A DNA stretch of 64,000 bases from Okapia johnstoni (GCA_024291935.2 CM044309.1:7502001-7566000), one strand, 5' to 3'. Positions 24,055-35,176 are shown, counted from the stretch's first letter. Program-made: numbers and translations. Notes: generated from the letters alone by a model not told the origin.

Positions 24055-24136
24055 GTAAGGGAGTGTCCGTGACTAACACTGGACCTGATCCTTCTGCTGC
24101 TCCATGAATCCTTATATCACTTGTGCTTTCTTATAG
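24055..24136 (+). other. SLC26A7: 82-nt intron of SLC26A7
   Basis: This intron has a consensus GTAAGG donor and a pyrimidine-rich acceptor CTTTCTTATAG. It is close to the practical lower size limit for mammalian introns, while its neighbours are 14.3 kb and 1.4 kb. It contains no recognisable repeat. Length 82 is not a multiple of three, so retaining it would shift the frame and break the STAS domain. Confidence 0.9.
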
Positions 24137-24240
24137 CTTCCTTGATAAAAGCAATGAAATACTGTGGAAACCTAGATTCAGAGAAACCAATTTTTTTTGA
24201 ATCAGTTTCTGCTGCGATAAGTAACATGCATTTAAAGAAG
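24137..24240 (+). CDS. SLC26A7: SLC26A7 coding exon (STAS domain end)
   Basis: This 104-nt exon has acceptor TTCTTATAG and donor GTGAGT. It enters in phase 1 and leaves in phase 0. With the previous exon it makes exactly 53 codons with no stop. It reads [17 protein letters not shown] and then [17 protein letters not shown]. The final part, a Phe-rich strand followed by S-V-x-x-A-I, is the usual closing helix of SLC26 STAS domains (V-H-D-A-V in relatives). SLC26A7 has a short STAS domain that lacks the long variable insert of many relatives, and the compact length here fits that. Confidence 0.96.
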
Positions 24241-24932
24241 GTGAGTTGAACAAGTTGGTATGCCAGAATCATAAGAAAATTGGAATGTAGAATCAAGAGT
24301 TTTGTGATTTTTATATTAGACTATTGTCCCATTTGTATCTGAAAACCTATTAAAATGTGTCCCCTCCTCAGAGTCCTCTGCTACAAGCAAAGATATGTTT
24401 TCATTCCTTTTTTGGACAGCGTATGAACATTGTTTAAGAATTTGGAGTTTCCAGCAATATCACTGTTTAAAGGATCTGGTGATCACCTATTAAGTGCTAA
24501 CTGCTTGATTATAAACTAAGTGCATCTTCCAGGATCCACTATCCTGGAAGTTGGAATCTGCCTCTATCAAATACAAGAACTCTAAATGTAACCAAATAGC
24601 TTTTAACTGCTCTGATACCCTTTACTCTAAGCTCATATTGCCATTTTTGAAAATGCTGTTTGCAGAACCCAGCGCTCACATGGTCTGAAGTGTCAAAGTT
24701 ATCTTCTAATACTGGGCTGTATGGTTAATTTTAGAACTATTCCTAGAAATTTGATTTCCCACAATTTTTTTTTTTAATCTTCAATTGTTTTGCCTTTCCT
24801 TATTCCTGAAACAGCATTTATTGTCTTCTTGGGTCATCCTCATTACATGCAACCAGAACAGTATGCATTTACAAAGTAATAAAAATTAAAAATAATAATG
24901 CTAGTATTATTTCTACTACTACTACTACTAAA
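24241..24932. other. Start of the last SLC26A7 intron, unique DNA
   Basis: No recognised repeat except a short (ACT)n run at about 24915-24930. Confidence 0.35.
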
Positions 24933-25145
24933 TATTATATATTATGAACATTCATTGAGTGCTCATTATGTTCCAAGACTATGCTAAGAGCTTTACCTAT
25001 ATTTCTTCACTAAACTCACCACAAGCTTATGAAGTAGATACTATTATTTAACCTATTGTTAGAAATAAGGAAACTGAGGTTCAGGGAAGTTATACCATCT
25101 GTAAGTGGTAGAGCCAGTTTCAAAGTCAGCAGTCTGACCTGGCAC
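24933..25145 (-). mobile_element. MIR SINE, antisense
   Basis: The order is CATTCATTGAGTGCTCATTA, AAGGAAACTGAGGTTCAGGG and GTAAGTGGTAGAGCC, which is an antisense MIR with its conserved core. Confidence 0.85.
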
Positions 25146-25274
25146 TTGGAGCTATAAACTTCTATCCTCTCATGCCTCGGAGAATATCCATTTTCTTAGC
25201 TTGACTAGACAGCTTGCTTCAGTTTCTAATGTTCTTTTACCTAAGGTTATCAACTTCAAGTTAAGTAGCAAGTG

Positions 25275-25632
25275 GGGCTTCCCAGGTGGCTCAGTGGTAA
25301 AGAATCCGCCTGCCAATGCAATAGCCCCAGGAAATGCAAGTTCAGTCCCTGGGTCGGGAAGAGCCCCTGGAGGAGGAAATGGCAACCCACTCCAGTATTC
25401 TTGCCTAAAAAATTCCATGGGCAGAGAAGCCTGGCAGGTTACAATCTGTGTGGTCACAAAGAGTCAGACATGACTGAGTGACTGAGCACACACACACACA
25501 CACAAAACAAACCCAGTATTCTTGCCTGGAAAATTCCATAGACAGACAAGCCTGGCCAGCTGCAGTCCAGGGGTTGTCCATGGGATCACGAAAGAGTCGG
25601 ACATGCACTTAGAGACTAAACAAGAAAGCAAC
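25275..25632 (+). mobile_element. Bov-tA SINE with repeated tail, next to the last SLC26A7 acceptor
   Basis: A full Bov-tA (head GGGCTTCCCAGGTGGCTCAG) ends in a (CA)n run at 25486-25505, then a second copy of the SINE tail (CAGTATTCTTGCCTGGAAAA to GAGTCGGACATGCAC). The target-site duplication AAGTAGCAAGTG is perfect, at 25263-25274 and 25633-25644. The right copy ends immediately before the probable branch site CTAAT of the terminal exon. Confidence 0.93.
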
Positions 25633-25669
25633 AAGTAGCAAGTGCTAATTTCTTCCTTTTCTATTTCAG

Positions 25670-25705
25670 AATTTGAGCATACTCAGTGACCCCAGTGAAA
25701 TCTGA
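25670..25705 (+). CDS. SLC26A7: SLC26A7 terminal coding exon segment with stop codon
   Basis: The last coding piece follows acceptor TTTTCTATTTCAG, starts in phase 0, and reads NLSILSDPSEI before TGA at 25703-25705. The human protein ends in a very similar short acidic tail (from memory), which identifies the true C-terminus. The likely branch site is CTAAT at 25645-25649, about 21 nt before the exon. A Bov-tA insertion ends just upstream of it. The five segments together encode 113 residues, close to the corresponding human length. Confidence 0.95.
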   Translation, partial: NLSILSDPSEI

Positions 25706-27443
25706 GACTCTTTTGCTGCAGTACCGTTCTTTTCTTTAGCAACTTCCCTGAAAAGGCCATAGTCAAGTGTTTTGCACAAATTTTTTGTTGTGTAGAACCT
25801 ACAAATGACCTTTACGACATGTGTGTAACTTTGTAACTGCATAACCACTGCTCAAGGTTTGCCAACAATTTTATCTAATCTTTGTCAGTAAGTAAATTCA
25901 CTTTGTAGGTTACTGTATAGTTATTTTATAAAAATCGGTATGCATTTAGTTTTCATGTACTGAAAGATAAACATGAATTTATTTCCTTTATTTATACCAC
26001 AATATTTTGTGTTAATTTAGTTTTGTTATAAGTTGATTTGTAAAAGTGAGAAGTACTTTGTCCTATTATAGGAGATTTAGAACATTTGCAAGTCATTTGT
26101 AAAAATGCAGGATCATATGTAACTAATACAAAGAAACAACTTATCAAGTGTGCCATTTTCCCCTACCAAAAAAAGCCATTAAATATCAGTAAGCCATGAA
26201 ATATTCATGTAATATGATATGAAATTCACAGAAAGTAAGTCAAACAAAAACAAATGACAAATTGGAAACCATTCTTCTTCATGTCTTTCCATGCAAGGAA
26301 GTCTTCAGGAATGTTTTTACATCACTGGTATCCCAGTGGAATCAAGTTCTTGACTTTAGTTTTTGTTGTGACTATTAAAAATGTTTGGGGTCTTCAGACC
26401 TTAGCCCTAGTTTGCATATCCCCACCCATAAAAGTCTCCATTTTCAGCCTAAGTTTTGTTGGAACCAGAAAATGTGGAAGTTGTACATTTTATGTTTTTT
26501 CACAAATATGATTTATAGATGAGAAAATATCACCAGCAGAATAACTTTGTGCTGTTCCAGTGTAGGATTAGCTATAGTAGTTTGAGACTTTCTTATTTCA
26601 GAGAGATAGTCAATATAATATAATACATTTATCTGTCTAAGATAGATAGATCTCCATAGAATACTTTATTTTTTTCCTTTGTTAGAGAAGAGCTTAGATA
26701 AGTGCTTATCTGTAAACCCACTAAATCAACAGAGTAATTGACAAGTAAAACCACAGGCTAGGCTGACTTGTATAAGTTATTGTTTTCATGTTTCTACATA
26801 TATTTTAAATCACATAGTTTCATATGTTTACCTAGTAATTTGATTTACCTATGAAGAAATATCACTTTCAAAAATAGATATAGATACATGCATTAATCTT
26901 AAGGCATTTTAGCTGTTCTAGAAATTACCAGTTAACAAAAAGCCAAGTACTTTGAAGTGAGTTTGAGAAAGAGTTTGCAAGAAAAATTAAAAGGCTTTAA
27001 TTTTAGGTCATTTAGGTGTTTTTCTGGACATCTGTAAGAGAAAATTCTAATATCTGCCAAGTGATGTAATGGTCCCTCGCAAATGTATAACAAACATTCA
27101 TATGGCCCTTGTTTTTACCATGCAAAATCCTATAAGCAGATTTATGCATTTAGTGTTTACCCAATATGTTAATATGTTTTGAATGTACATATGACTGGAG
27201 GTGCATGTTCTACATTGTGTGGGATGATCATCTAATTCAACATAGACTATCCTTTTGATGGTGATTTCATTGCCAGTTTTTCAATAGGGAGTTTACTGAG
27301 GCTTGCACAATCTAGAGATTTTTAGTTACAAATCATATCATCTGATATGTCACACTTATATTTTTATGTTTTTCAATACATTTAATTGCTTTTTAAATAA
27401 TTCTTTGCACTGACTCAGCATATAACAACCAATTTACATGGAA

Positions 27444-27449
27444 AATAAA
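27444..27449 (+). promoter_or_regulatory. SLC26A7: Alternative poly(A) signal of SLC26A7
   Basis: AATAAA lies 1.74 kb after the stop codon. A weaker ATTAAA at 26178-26183 could give a short 3' UTR of about 0.5 kb. Confidence 0.3.
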
Positions 27450-27655
27450 CTGAAATATGATTACTGTGTTTAAATGGATTTCTGTCTATTATTTCAAAGT
27501 ACTTACTGAAGAGCAAATAGTACACTTTGCTTGCTTAGACTGACCTACAGAGTATTAAGTGTTGAAAATTACTGGATTCAATAATCTTTGTAATTTATTC
27601 TTACAAAATTTCAGCCTAAAATTGTGAAGTGTTGTGTGTCAATTTACAGAAGTTT

Positions 27656-27661
27656 AATAAA
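27656..27661 (+). promoter_or_regulatory. SLC26A7: Candidate main poly(A) signal of SLC26A7
   Basis: A canonical AATAAA is followed within 10 nt by a T-rich element and GCTGCAACACTGCTTTT. It is the last canonical hexamer before repeats resume near 27.87 kb. The position is a proposal only; transcript ends cannot be read from the DNA. Confidence 0.45.
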
Positions 27662-27869
27662 GCTACTTTTTGCTGCAACACTGCTTTTATGCAGTCCTTT
27701 AAACACCAAGTTCAAATCCTTTCTTGTTCTAATTTTAATTAATATGTAATTTAATTTGTGAATTTGTTTGGCTCTTCGTTTATATACTGTTGTTTGTCTT
27801 TTCTGAGTTTCTAGGCTGAGTTCAATATTCTCCAGCATTTTAAGGGTTACTGCTCAAAGAACAAGAAGA

Positions 27870-27985
27870 TAAGGCTCTCTTCCAGGTATTGGAGATATGG
27901 CAGTGAATAAAGCAGGAAAAAAAAAAATCCCTGCCCTTATGGAGCTGACATTCTTACTGGGGAAGACAAAATAAATGGAATAATT
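27870..27985 (+). mobile_element. Ancient mammalian repeat fragment
   Basis: The blocks TATTGGAGATATGGCAGTGA and CTGCCCTTATGGAGCTGACA are a very widespread old mammalian interspersed motif. I do not assign the family with confidence. Confidence 0.5.
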
Positions 27986-28126
27986 TTTAAATACCTTTAT
28001 TTTAAGTTAAATGAAAATATGTGCTGAGAATAGGAATAAATTAAGGAAAGAGGATAAGATGTATGGCAGAAGGTGGGTGTCATGTCCCAAGATAGAGTGG
28101 CAGGCATGGTGACTAATGAGAATGTC

Positions 28127-28490
28127 TTAGTAAGCTCAGGCTCCTGTAATAAAATAGCACAGACCAGAGAACTAAACAATAGACATTTATCTTTCAAAAT
28201 TCAGTAGGCTGGGAAGTCAAAGACCAAAGTAGCGCCTGACTCAGCTTCTGGTGAGAGCTTGTTTTGTGTCTTGCAGACAGCTACCTTCTTGCTGCCCTCA
28301 CATGCCCTCACGTGTTGGAAAGAGAGTGCTTTCTGGTTTCTCTTCTGAAGGATCCTATAATCCTGTAAGCTTAGGTCTTCACCCTTATGGCCTTATTTAA
28401 CCTTTATTACTTCCCCATATGCTCAGCCTCCACATACCAGTTACACTGGGGGTTAGGGGAACACAAGTGCATAGCAGGGAGTTATAAATT
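28127..28490 (-). mobile_element. MaLR LTR, antisense
   Basis: The order is CTGTAATAAAATAGCACAGA, TTAAACAATAG-like, TAGGCTGGGAAGTCAAAGAC, TTCTTGCTGCCCTCACATGC and TACACTGGGGGTTAGGGGAA, an antisense MST/MLT1-type LTR. Related pieces lie at 37086-38165 and 63815-64000. Confidence 0.7.
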
Positions 28491-28548
28491 TCTTCTAAGT
28501 TAAAACTTCCTTTTTATGTCCGAAAATTGGGCTTGCTAGGATTGGGTA

Positions 28549-28632
28549 AGTTAGGTTGGCTGAAGCATTCACTTGGGTTTTTCTGTAAGATGTTACAAAA
28601 AACCCATGTGAACTTTTTGGCTGACCCACTGT
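28549..28632. mobile_element. Mariner-type MITE (near-palindrome)
   Basis: The left arm TTAGGTTGGCTGAAGCATTC and the reverse of the right arm (AACTTTTTGGCTGACCCACT on the plus strand) pair over most of the ~80 bp. This fits the short ruminant mariner-derived elements made mainly of two inverted arms. Confidence 0.75.
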
Positions 28633-29865
28633 TTAACATGCTTTTGCATCAAAAACATGGTAAATAATTGTGGACTGTCTGGCTAAAGTATTTTAATGCT
28701 AGAGACTGCAGCTTAGCATAGATATTACAGCCATATCTGGCTACTGAGATGAGATTCTGGCCGTGAAACATAGTGCAATGGTCAGGGATGGGTTTGCAGT
28801 ATATCAATGGCTATTTGAAAGCTGAGACATTATATTCTGGTGATGGTTTCTAAGGATTAGCCTTCCTGTTATAAAGATAGAATTGAATTAGTTAGCTTTC
28901 CTTTAACTGTGATATTGTTTTAAAGAAAATAACAACAGAGATGTGCTTAGTTCTACCAACTGTCACCCAGACAGACGCAGAACAGAGCCCTGATGCTAAC
29001 TGCAGTGAGAGCTTTCCACGTTTGTCTTTGTTTTTTTGTTTACTAGGAAGAAAAGAATAGCAGGTTGCTGCACAAATGAGCTAAGTGCTTTGAAATGATG
29101 GCTTTCAGGGTGCCCATTATGTAAAAATCCTCACTGATTTTCTACTGATTCCACACTAGGAAGGTCATTTTGGTCAAACTTATTTCCTTTCTCTCCTTAA
29201 TAATAAAGACCATCCTCTCCACCAAGTATAGAAAGCTTTTTAGTATTTTTTTTCCTATTTTTTGTTACCTTGTGTTTTTGTGGCCACATTTAGAAATTGG
29301 CTAATAAGTAAGTTGGTGAGAATTTATACTTAACAAGAACAATCGTTGCATTAAAAAATAAAATGATTCAATTAAAAAAGCTGGGATTATGTCTTTATCT
29401 CCCTTGCTACTAGAGCTGCCTTTTTCCCCTTCTTGGTTTTAAAGCAATTTATGGCCTTATGAGGGTAGAAAAGTGAGGAAAGGCAGATTCTTTTAGACTA
29501 GAGTGTGTTTTCCTCAACTTCCATATTTAACACCCCTATTTCCACACTTCCTTACACCTTGATTTATATCCTACAGAGTTCTCAAGCTTCCTCTGCTCCC
29601 TATTTTCTTGAATTTGTAGTAATAGTGAGAGATCTGTTGCTTAAATAAAGGTGCCTTTCCTCAGGCTGATGAAGCCTGAGAGAGTGTGAGGAGGGGAGGG
29701 CAGTGGATGCCAGGCCCGGCCACAGGACGGCTTTGGGGGAGGAGGAGAAACTGAGGGTAAAGGCAGGTAGTTGAGCAGATGAGGAGAAAGTTGGCTAGCG
29801 TGACCGACCCCATGATTTTAGGACTCTCTAGCTGTCTTCTGAGTCCCAACATATACTTCATTATT
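28633..29865. other. Intergenic unique DNA
   Basis: No gene or clear repeat recognised. Confidence 0.3.
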
Positions 29866-30020
29866 CTTTTTTAAAATTAATTAATTTATTTTAGTTGGAG
29901 GCTAATTATTTTACAGTATTATTCTTTTACGAGGCCTGAGATTCTCAGCATTAACCACTTTGTTGTTGTTCAGTCGCTCAGTCATGTCTGACTCTTTGCA
30001 GCCCCATGGACTGCAACACT
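29866..30020 (-). mobile_element. L1 3'-end scrap followed by a Bov-A scrap, antisense
   Basis: 29868-29925 (TTAGTTGGAGGCTAATTATT) is the antisense L1 terminus. 29964-30018 (CAGTCGCTCAGTCATGTCTG, CAGCCCCATGGACTGCAACA) is the first part of an antisense Bov-A unit. Confidence 0.7.
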
Positions 30021-30130
30021 TATTTAGGGTGGAGTAAATATTATAAGAAAGGAAGAATACATGTAAGCCCTGCAATGCATTGTGTTAGTCTTAGAAAGAA
30101 CTAATTCATTTGATAAGCTTATGACATTGT

Positions 30131-30342
30131 TGGGCTTCCCTGGTGGCTCAGATGGTAAAGAATCTGTCTGCAATGCAGGAGATCTGTGTTCGATCCCTGG
30201 GTCTGGAAGATCCCCTGGAGAAGGCAATGGCCACTCACTCCAGTATTCTTGCCTGGAGAATTCCATGGACAGAGGAGACTGGCAGGCTACAGTCCATGGG
30301 GTCGCAAAGAGTAGGACACGACTGAGTGACTAACACACACAC
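30131..30342 (+). mobile_element. Bov-tA SINE, sense
   Basis: A complete copy, from GGGCTTCCCTGGTGGCTCAG to a short CACACA tail. The 10-bp target duplication ATGACATTGT is perfect, at 30121-30130 and 30343-30352. Low divergence suggests a young copy. Confidence 0.95.
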
Positions 30343-30397
30343 ATGACATTGTCATCAAGGGCCAGAGAAAACAAAGCGCAGAATAAATTTTGATGAA

Positions 30398-30608
30398 AGT
30401 TGTTTGCTTCCATCATGTCTAACTCTGTGTGACACTATGGACTGTAGCCTACCAGGATTCTCTGTCCATGGGAATCTCCAGGCAAGAATACCAGAGTGGA
30501 TTGACATGCCTTCCTCCAGGGGATAGTCCCAACCCAGGGATGGAACCTGTGTCTCTTACATTTCCCACATTGGCAAACAGGTTCTTGACCACTAGCACCA
30601 CCTGGAAG
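30398..30608 (-). mobile_element. Bov-A/Bov-tA SINE, antisense
   Basis: It shows CATCATGTCTAACTCTGTGT, CCAGGCAAGAATACCAGAGT and CAACCCAGGGATGGAACCTG. More diverged than its left neighbour, which lies in the opposite direction 55 bp away. Confidence 0.88.
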
Positions 30609-32221
30609 ATTGGTTAGAACTCTCTTTGGAGTTCAGAGTGCTGCTGAGGGCAGGGATGAGAATGGTGATGTGGTTTGGGGATACAAGCTGAACAATGTGC
30701 CTTAAGCATGTGTGGATGACCAGGGCCCTCCCCTCATCACCCCACTCCAAAGACACAGACATGGTGAAACTAACTGGTGTTCATGAAGTCAAACACAGTT
30801 CTTCCCATATATCAGCTTTTCTTGGAGCTTGGACCCATGCCTTTTGCTTTGGCTCTGGCATTAAAATTTAACAGTAGCAGTGTAATTGCCAAAAACAGAA
30901 TTGACATACAACCTGTATCTTGCATGAACCTAATTTTCCAATCGCTCCTTTCCACTCTGCCAATGAAAAGATGGAAGTAGTGTGAGCCTCACCAGAGTAG
31001 AGGCTTATTCAATTAAAACCAAGCAAATGATGGTGCCAGGTCTCTCCTAAATCTTGGTTGAAATGTGATCCTTACAATATCTGCACAAGAATCACTATGG
31101 GTATTTTCTACATACGTGGAGTTAAGCACTCTACCCCAAATCTAGAGGATTAGAGTTTCTTTGGGGTGAATTTAGACTAAGAATTTTTGAACAATCATCC
31201 ACTTTCATTTTATATACTACAGTTTGGAAGCACAGTCACAAAGGCTTTCTTTAGTCAAGTATTTGAGAAAAGCCCTGTACTCTAAGCCTTTGGCACGTAT
31301 GTGTTCATCATTTGCTTTATTCGGGCTTGTGCAATGATCACAGAGTGTTGCGGGTATATACCGGATCTACAGTGCTATTCTTCAAACCGGAACTGAGTGT
31401 AACACGGCAAAGCACCATGTCAAATTCACCATAACTTTTGATCCACATGGGTTTGTCAGAGTCAGAAAGTATCTGATACATAGTATCCCTATTCATTTCC
31501 TCTTGGGTGGATTTCCTAAGACTGAAAATTTGTATTTAGTCTCTTTCATCATGGAAAATTTCAGTGTCCTTGTTTCACAGATTTATACTGTTTCTGAAAT
31601 ATACTCACGTAGTCATAGAAGAAAACAGTCTCATCGTCCAAGTTGCTCCTCACACATTTCCTTTAGAAACACTTCATAAAGAGATTTCTCTTCAAGCCTA
31701 AGGCTCCTTGGGTAATTATTTTCTTTCAGCTCCTTCATTGAAATTTCCTGTGAAATGCTACCAGAGTGAACTGTAGCTAAAATCTTTCATTCTGCACGTA
31801 CGGAGCTGGGATAAAGTGATGGTGGCAGTAGTTATACTGCTCAGCTATTTTTAGTTTTGGAATGGGGCTGATAAGAACCATCATAACTACAGACAAAATG
31901 ATATTCAATTATGAATCACTGCCAGATGTGTGAATTTATATCTTCAGGTTTAGTTTTTCTAGGTTATTCTTACTGTAGTATATTCCTTATCCAGTTTTTA
32001 AACTGATTTTCTTTCTATGGATAATTGATTTAATTTCATTAAATGTTCAGAAGATCCAAAAATTAATAAAATATGCATTTGTACTCAAATTTCACAATCC
32101 TTTTTTAATTTCTTTTTTTAAAAGAAATCATTCATGTGATCAAAAAGTATTTGATCATGTATTACATTCCATGTACCATGCAGGTTGATATGTATACAAG
32201 AATGAGTAATTTCTTACCTTT
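30609..32221. other. Intergenic unique DNA
   Basis: No repeat recognised. The part at about 31310-31450 has more CpG (GTTGCGGGTATATACCGGAT) than its AT-rich surroundings; its nature is unknown. Confidence 0.3.
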
Positions 32222-32233
32222 AAGATATTAGAT

Positions 32234-32473
32234 GGGCTTCCCAGGTGGTGCTAGTGGTAAAGAACCCACCTGCCAATGCAGGAGACACAAGAGACATGGT
32301 TTTGATCCTGGGTCAGGAAGATCCACTGGAGGAGGGCATGACAACCCACTTCAATATTCTTGCCTGGACAGAAGAGCCTGGAGGGCTGCAACCCATAGGA
32401 TCATGAAGAGTCCAGCATGACTGAAGCCACTTAGGAGGCGCGCACATGCGCGCACGCGTGCACACACACACAC
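32234..32473 (+). mobile_element. Bov-tA SINE, sense, with a Z-DNA-prone tail
   Basis: Head GGGCTTCCCAGGTGGTGCTA, body CCAATGCAGGAGACACAAGA, and a tail that turns into alternating GCGC/CACA. The 12-bp target duplication AAGATATTAGAT is perfect, at 32222-32233 and 32474-32485. Confidence 0.95.
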
Positions 32474-32810
32474 AAGATATTAGATATCTCTGGGCAAGAC
32501 ATAAACAGGTTAAAAAAAATTATAATCCCACATGCGAAGTACACACAGTTTAAAATGCTATTCAAATATCATCCAGGCTATCTTTTATGATCACCTGTTT
32601 GTGGTCACAAGATAGCTACATTTACTCAAAATTTGGTTTGATACTGATGGTGGAACATAGGCACCCGGATGTTTTGAAAATGTTTGTTGCTTACACAACC
32701 AGCTTTCTGTGGGTAGCAGGGCAAGCCTCCTACTCTGGTAAAAAAAAAATTATTTGAAAGATCAATGGAAGGAGATGAATTTGAGATTTTTATAGAATTT
32801 AGGGGGTATG

Positions 32811-33018
32811 GTCAGGGTGGCGCTAGTGGTAAAGAACTTGCCTGCCAATGCAGGAGACATAAGTGATGCAGGTTCCATCCCTGGGTTGGGAATATCCCCT
32901 GGAGAAGGAAATGGCAACCCAATCCAGTATTCTTGTCTGGAGAACTCCATGGGCAGAAGAGCCTGGTGGGCTACAGTCCATGGGGTCGCAAAGAGTTGGA
33001 CGCGACTGAGCAGCTTTC
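32811..33018 (+). mobile_element. Bov-tA SINE, sense
   Basis: It carries GGGTGGCGCTAGTGGTAAAG, CCAATGCAGGAGACATAAGT and CATGGGGTCGCAAAGAGTTG. The first bases of the head are altered or lost. Confidence 0.9.
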
Positions 33019-33389
33019 ACTTTTTCAGGAAAAATGTTCTTGAACTATCCATAACAAAGGAGGAAGCACTCAAGCTTGCTTATAAGTTTGCCCAGATGTG
33101 GGGCCGAAGGGGAAATGAGAGGTGTTTGGCTTAAAAACTGTCAGCAGTAGTCACATAATGGAGTCTTAAGTCTTTTTTACAATTCACCCAGTTTACATTA
33201 GATGACTACCCATTCCTTCCTCTAAGGTTACACTGACAGTATTTTATCATAATTGTTCATTTATATGCTTTTAAGGTAAAGCATCAGCTGTATAGTAATC
33301 ATTGTATTCCTGGTTCATTCAATGTTATGTTTAATACGTGTTTGTTGAAGGGATGAGTGAAGTGATAAATCAGTTGAAATTAACACTAT

Positions 33390-33667
33390 GCTGCTGCTGC
33401 TGCTGCTAAGTCACTTCAGTCGTGTCCAACTCTGTGCAACCCCACAGACGGCAGCCCACCAGGCTCCCCCGTCCCCGAGATTCTCCAGGCAAGAATACTG
33501 GAGTGGGTTGCCAGTTCCTTCTCCAATGCATGAAAGTGAAAAGTGAAAGTGAAGTCACTCAGTCGTGTCCGACTCCTAGTGACCCCATGGACTGCAGCCC
33601 ACCAGGCTCCTCCATCCATGGGATTCTCCAGGCAAAAGGACTGGAGTGGGGTGCCATTGCTTTCTCC
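33390..33667 (-). mobile_element. Bov-A2 SINE (dimer), antisense, with (GCT)n end
   Basis: Two related units (TCGTGTCCAACTCTGTGCAA and TCGTGTCCGACTCCTAGTGA) are joined by ATGCATGAAAGTGAAAAGTG. The 12-bp target duplication AATTAACACTAT is perfect, at 33378-33389 and 33668-33679. It is very similar to the copy at 22700. Confidence 0.96.
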
Positions 33668-34224
33668 AATTAACACTATATAAAGATATTAAAAATGTAG
33701 GAACCAACTAAGGAAGTCCCTTCAAGGGACTCAGAAGGCCAGTGTGTTTAGGAAAGAATAACAATGTCAGTGATTTGAAGTAATTCTCGGGAGATAAACA
33801 GAAATTTCTTCATGAAAAAGTTACTTTCTCTATAATGTAAGCCTGCCAGTTTCCAGTGAAAATTACACTGCAGGGTTCTAACCTTGAGTCCAGAGAACTA
33901 ATCTCTAGTTTCAGCTGGAGTAAGCAGGTATCTGTAAGACGCCACCAGAAGGGGAATCAGAAGTTTCAATTCTCCAAATACTTTGCCAATTTGTGATGGT
34001 TCTCAAAATTTTTACCAATAAAACTCTCTTTTCCAGTAAAGCATTAATTTCACATATCATCAATAAAAATACTATAATATGAAAAGAGAAAATTAATATA
34101 TTAACTTACTATTACAATATACTATATTTTATTGCCTACCAAAACCTGGGACGGGGGCAAGTGGAACTTACAGGTCGGACATATTGGATCAACAGAAATA
34201 TCTTTTTGGCAGTCAGATGTACTA

Positions 34225-34562
34225 TGTTAATTATCCATTTCTTCCTAACAAACTAACTCCAAAACATAGTGATTTATCATTTCTTGCAATTCTATTTGTT
34301 GGCTGGACTCTGCTGGGCTCCCCTAGGTTCACTTATGTTGCTGTGTTCAGTTGGTGAGTTAGCTGAGGGCTGGGCTTCTTCAAAACCTGGAAGTCTTAAG
34401 ATCCAAGAGAATGAAGGCAGCAGTTGCAGGGTCTCTTAAGGCTCATGATCAGGAACTTAGAAATGTCACTTCCACCACAAGGCCAGCTCAACTTTAAGAT
34501 AATGGAGAATAGAGAAACAGACTCCATCTCTGTATGGGAGGAGCAGCAGAGCCACTTTGCAA
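34225..34562 (-). mobile_element. MaLR (MLT1-type) LTR, antisense
   Basis: The order is TTCCTAACAAACTAACTCCA, GCAATTCTATTTGTTGGCTG, TAGGTTCACTTATGTTGCTG, GTTAGCTGAGGGCTGGGCTT and GAGCCACTTTGCAAAGG, which follows antisense MLT1 LTRs. The right end is cut by the L1 at 34563. Confidence 0.6.
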
Positions 34563-35176
34563 AGGAGTGTGCACAATGTTCATCGCAGCACTGTCTACAA
34601 TAGCCAGGACACGGAAGCAACCTAGCTGTCCATTGGCAGACGAATGGATAGGAAAGCTGTGGTACACATACACAGTGGAATATTACTCAGCCAATAAAAA
34701 GAATGCATTTGAATCAGTTCTAATGAGGTGGATGAAACTGGAGCCTATTATACCGAGTGAAGTAAGTCAGAAAGAAAAATACCAATACAATATACTAACG
34801 CATATATATGGAATTTAGAATGATGGTAATGATGACCCTATATGTGAGACAGCAAAAGAGACACAGATGTAAAGAACAGTCTTTTAGACTCTGTGGGAAA
34901 AGGTGAGGGTGGGATGATTTGAGAGGGTAGCATTGAAATGTGTATATTGTCATATGTGAAGTGGATTGCTGGTCCAGCTTCGATGCATGAGACAGGGTGC
35001 TCAGGGCTGGTGCCCTGGGATGACGCTGAAGGATGGGAGAGGGAGGGAGGTGGGAGGAGGGTTCTGGATGGGGAACACATGTGCGCCTGTGGCTGATTCA
35101 TGTTGATGTCTGGCAAAAACCACTCCAATATTGTAAAGTAATTAGCCTCTAATTAAAATAAATAATTAAAAAAAAA
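34563..35176 (+). mobile_element. 5'-truncated L1 (ORF2 end and 3' UTR), sense
   Basis: It starts within the last part of ORF2 (frame reads CTMFIAALSTIARTRKQPS) and continues through the complete 3' UTR (GGTCCAGCTTCGATGCATGA, AGGGAGGGAGGTGGGAGGAG) to the terminal AATATTGTAAAGTAATTAGC and an A-rich tail at 35150-35176. Its good preservation suggests a relatively young insertion. Confidence 0.93.

Larger units (their letters stand above)
25706..27680 (+). other. SLC26A7: Probable SLC26A7 3' UTR
   Basis: This AT-rich stretch after the stop codon contains no recognisable interspersed repeat for almost 2 kb. That is unusual in this window and fits a transcribed 3' UTR under constraint. The end is inferred from the AATAAA at 27656-27661. 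The exact cleavage site is not known, and shorter forms are possible. Confidence 0.6.
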
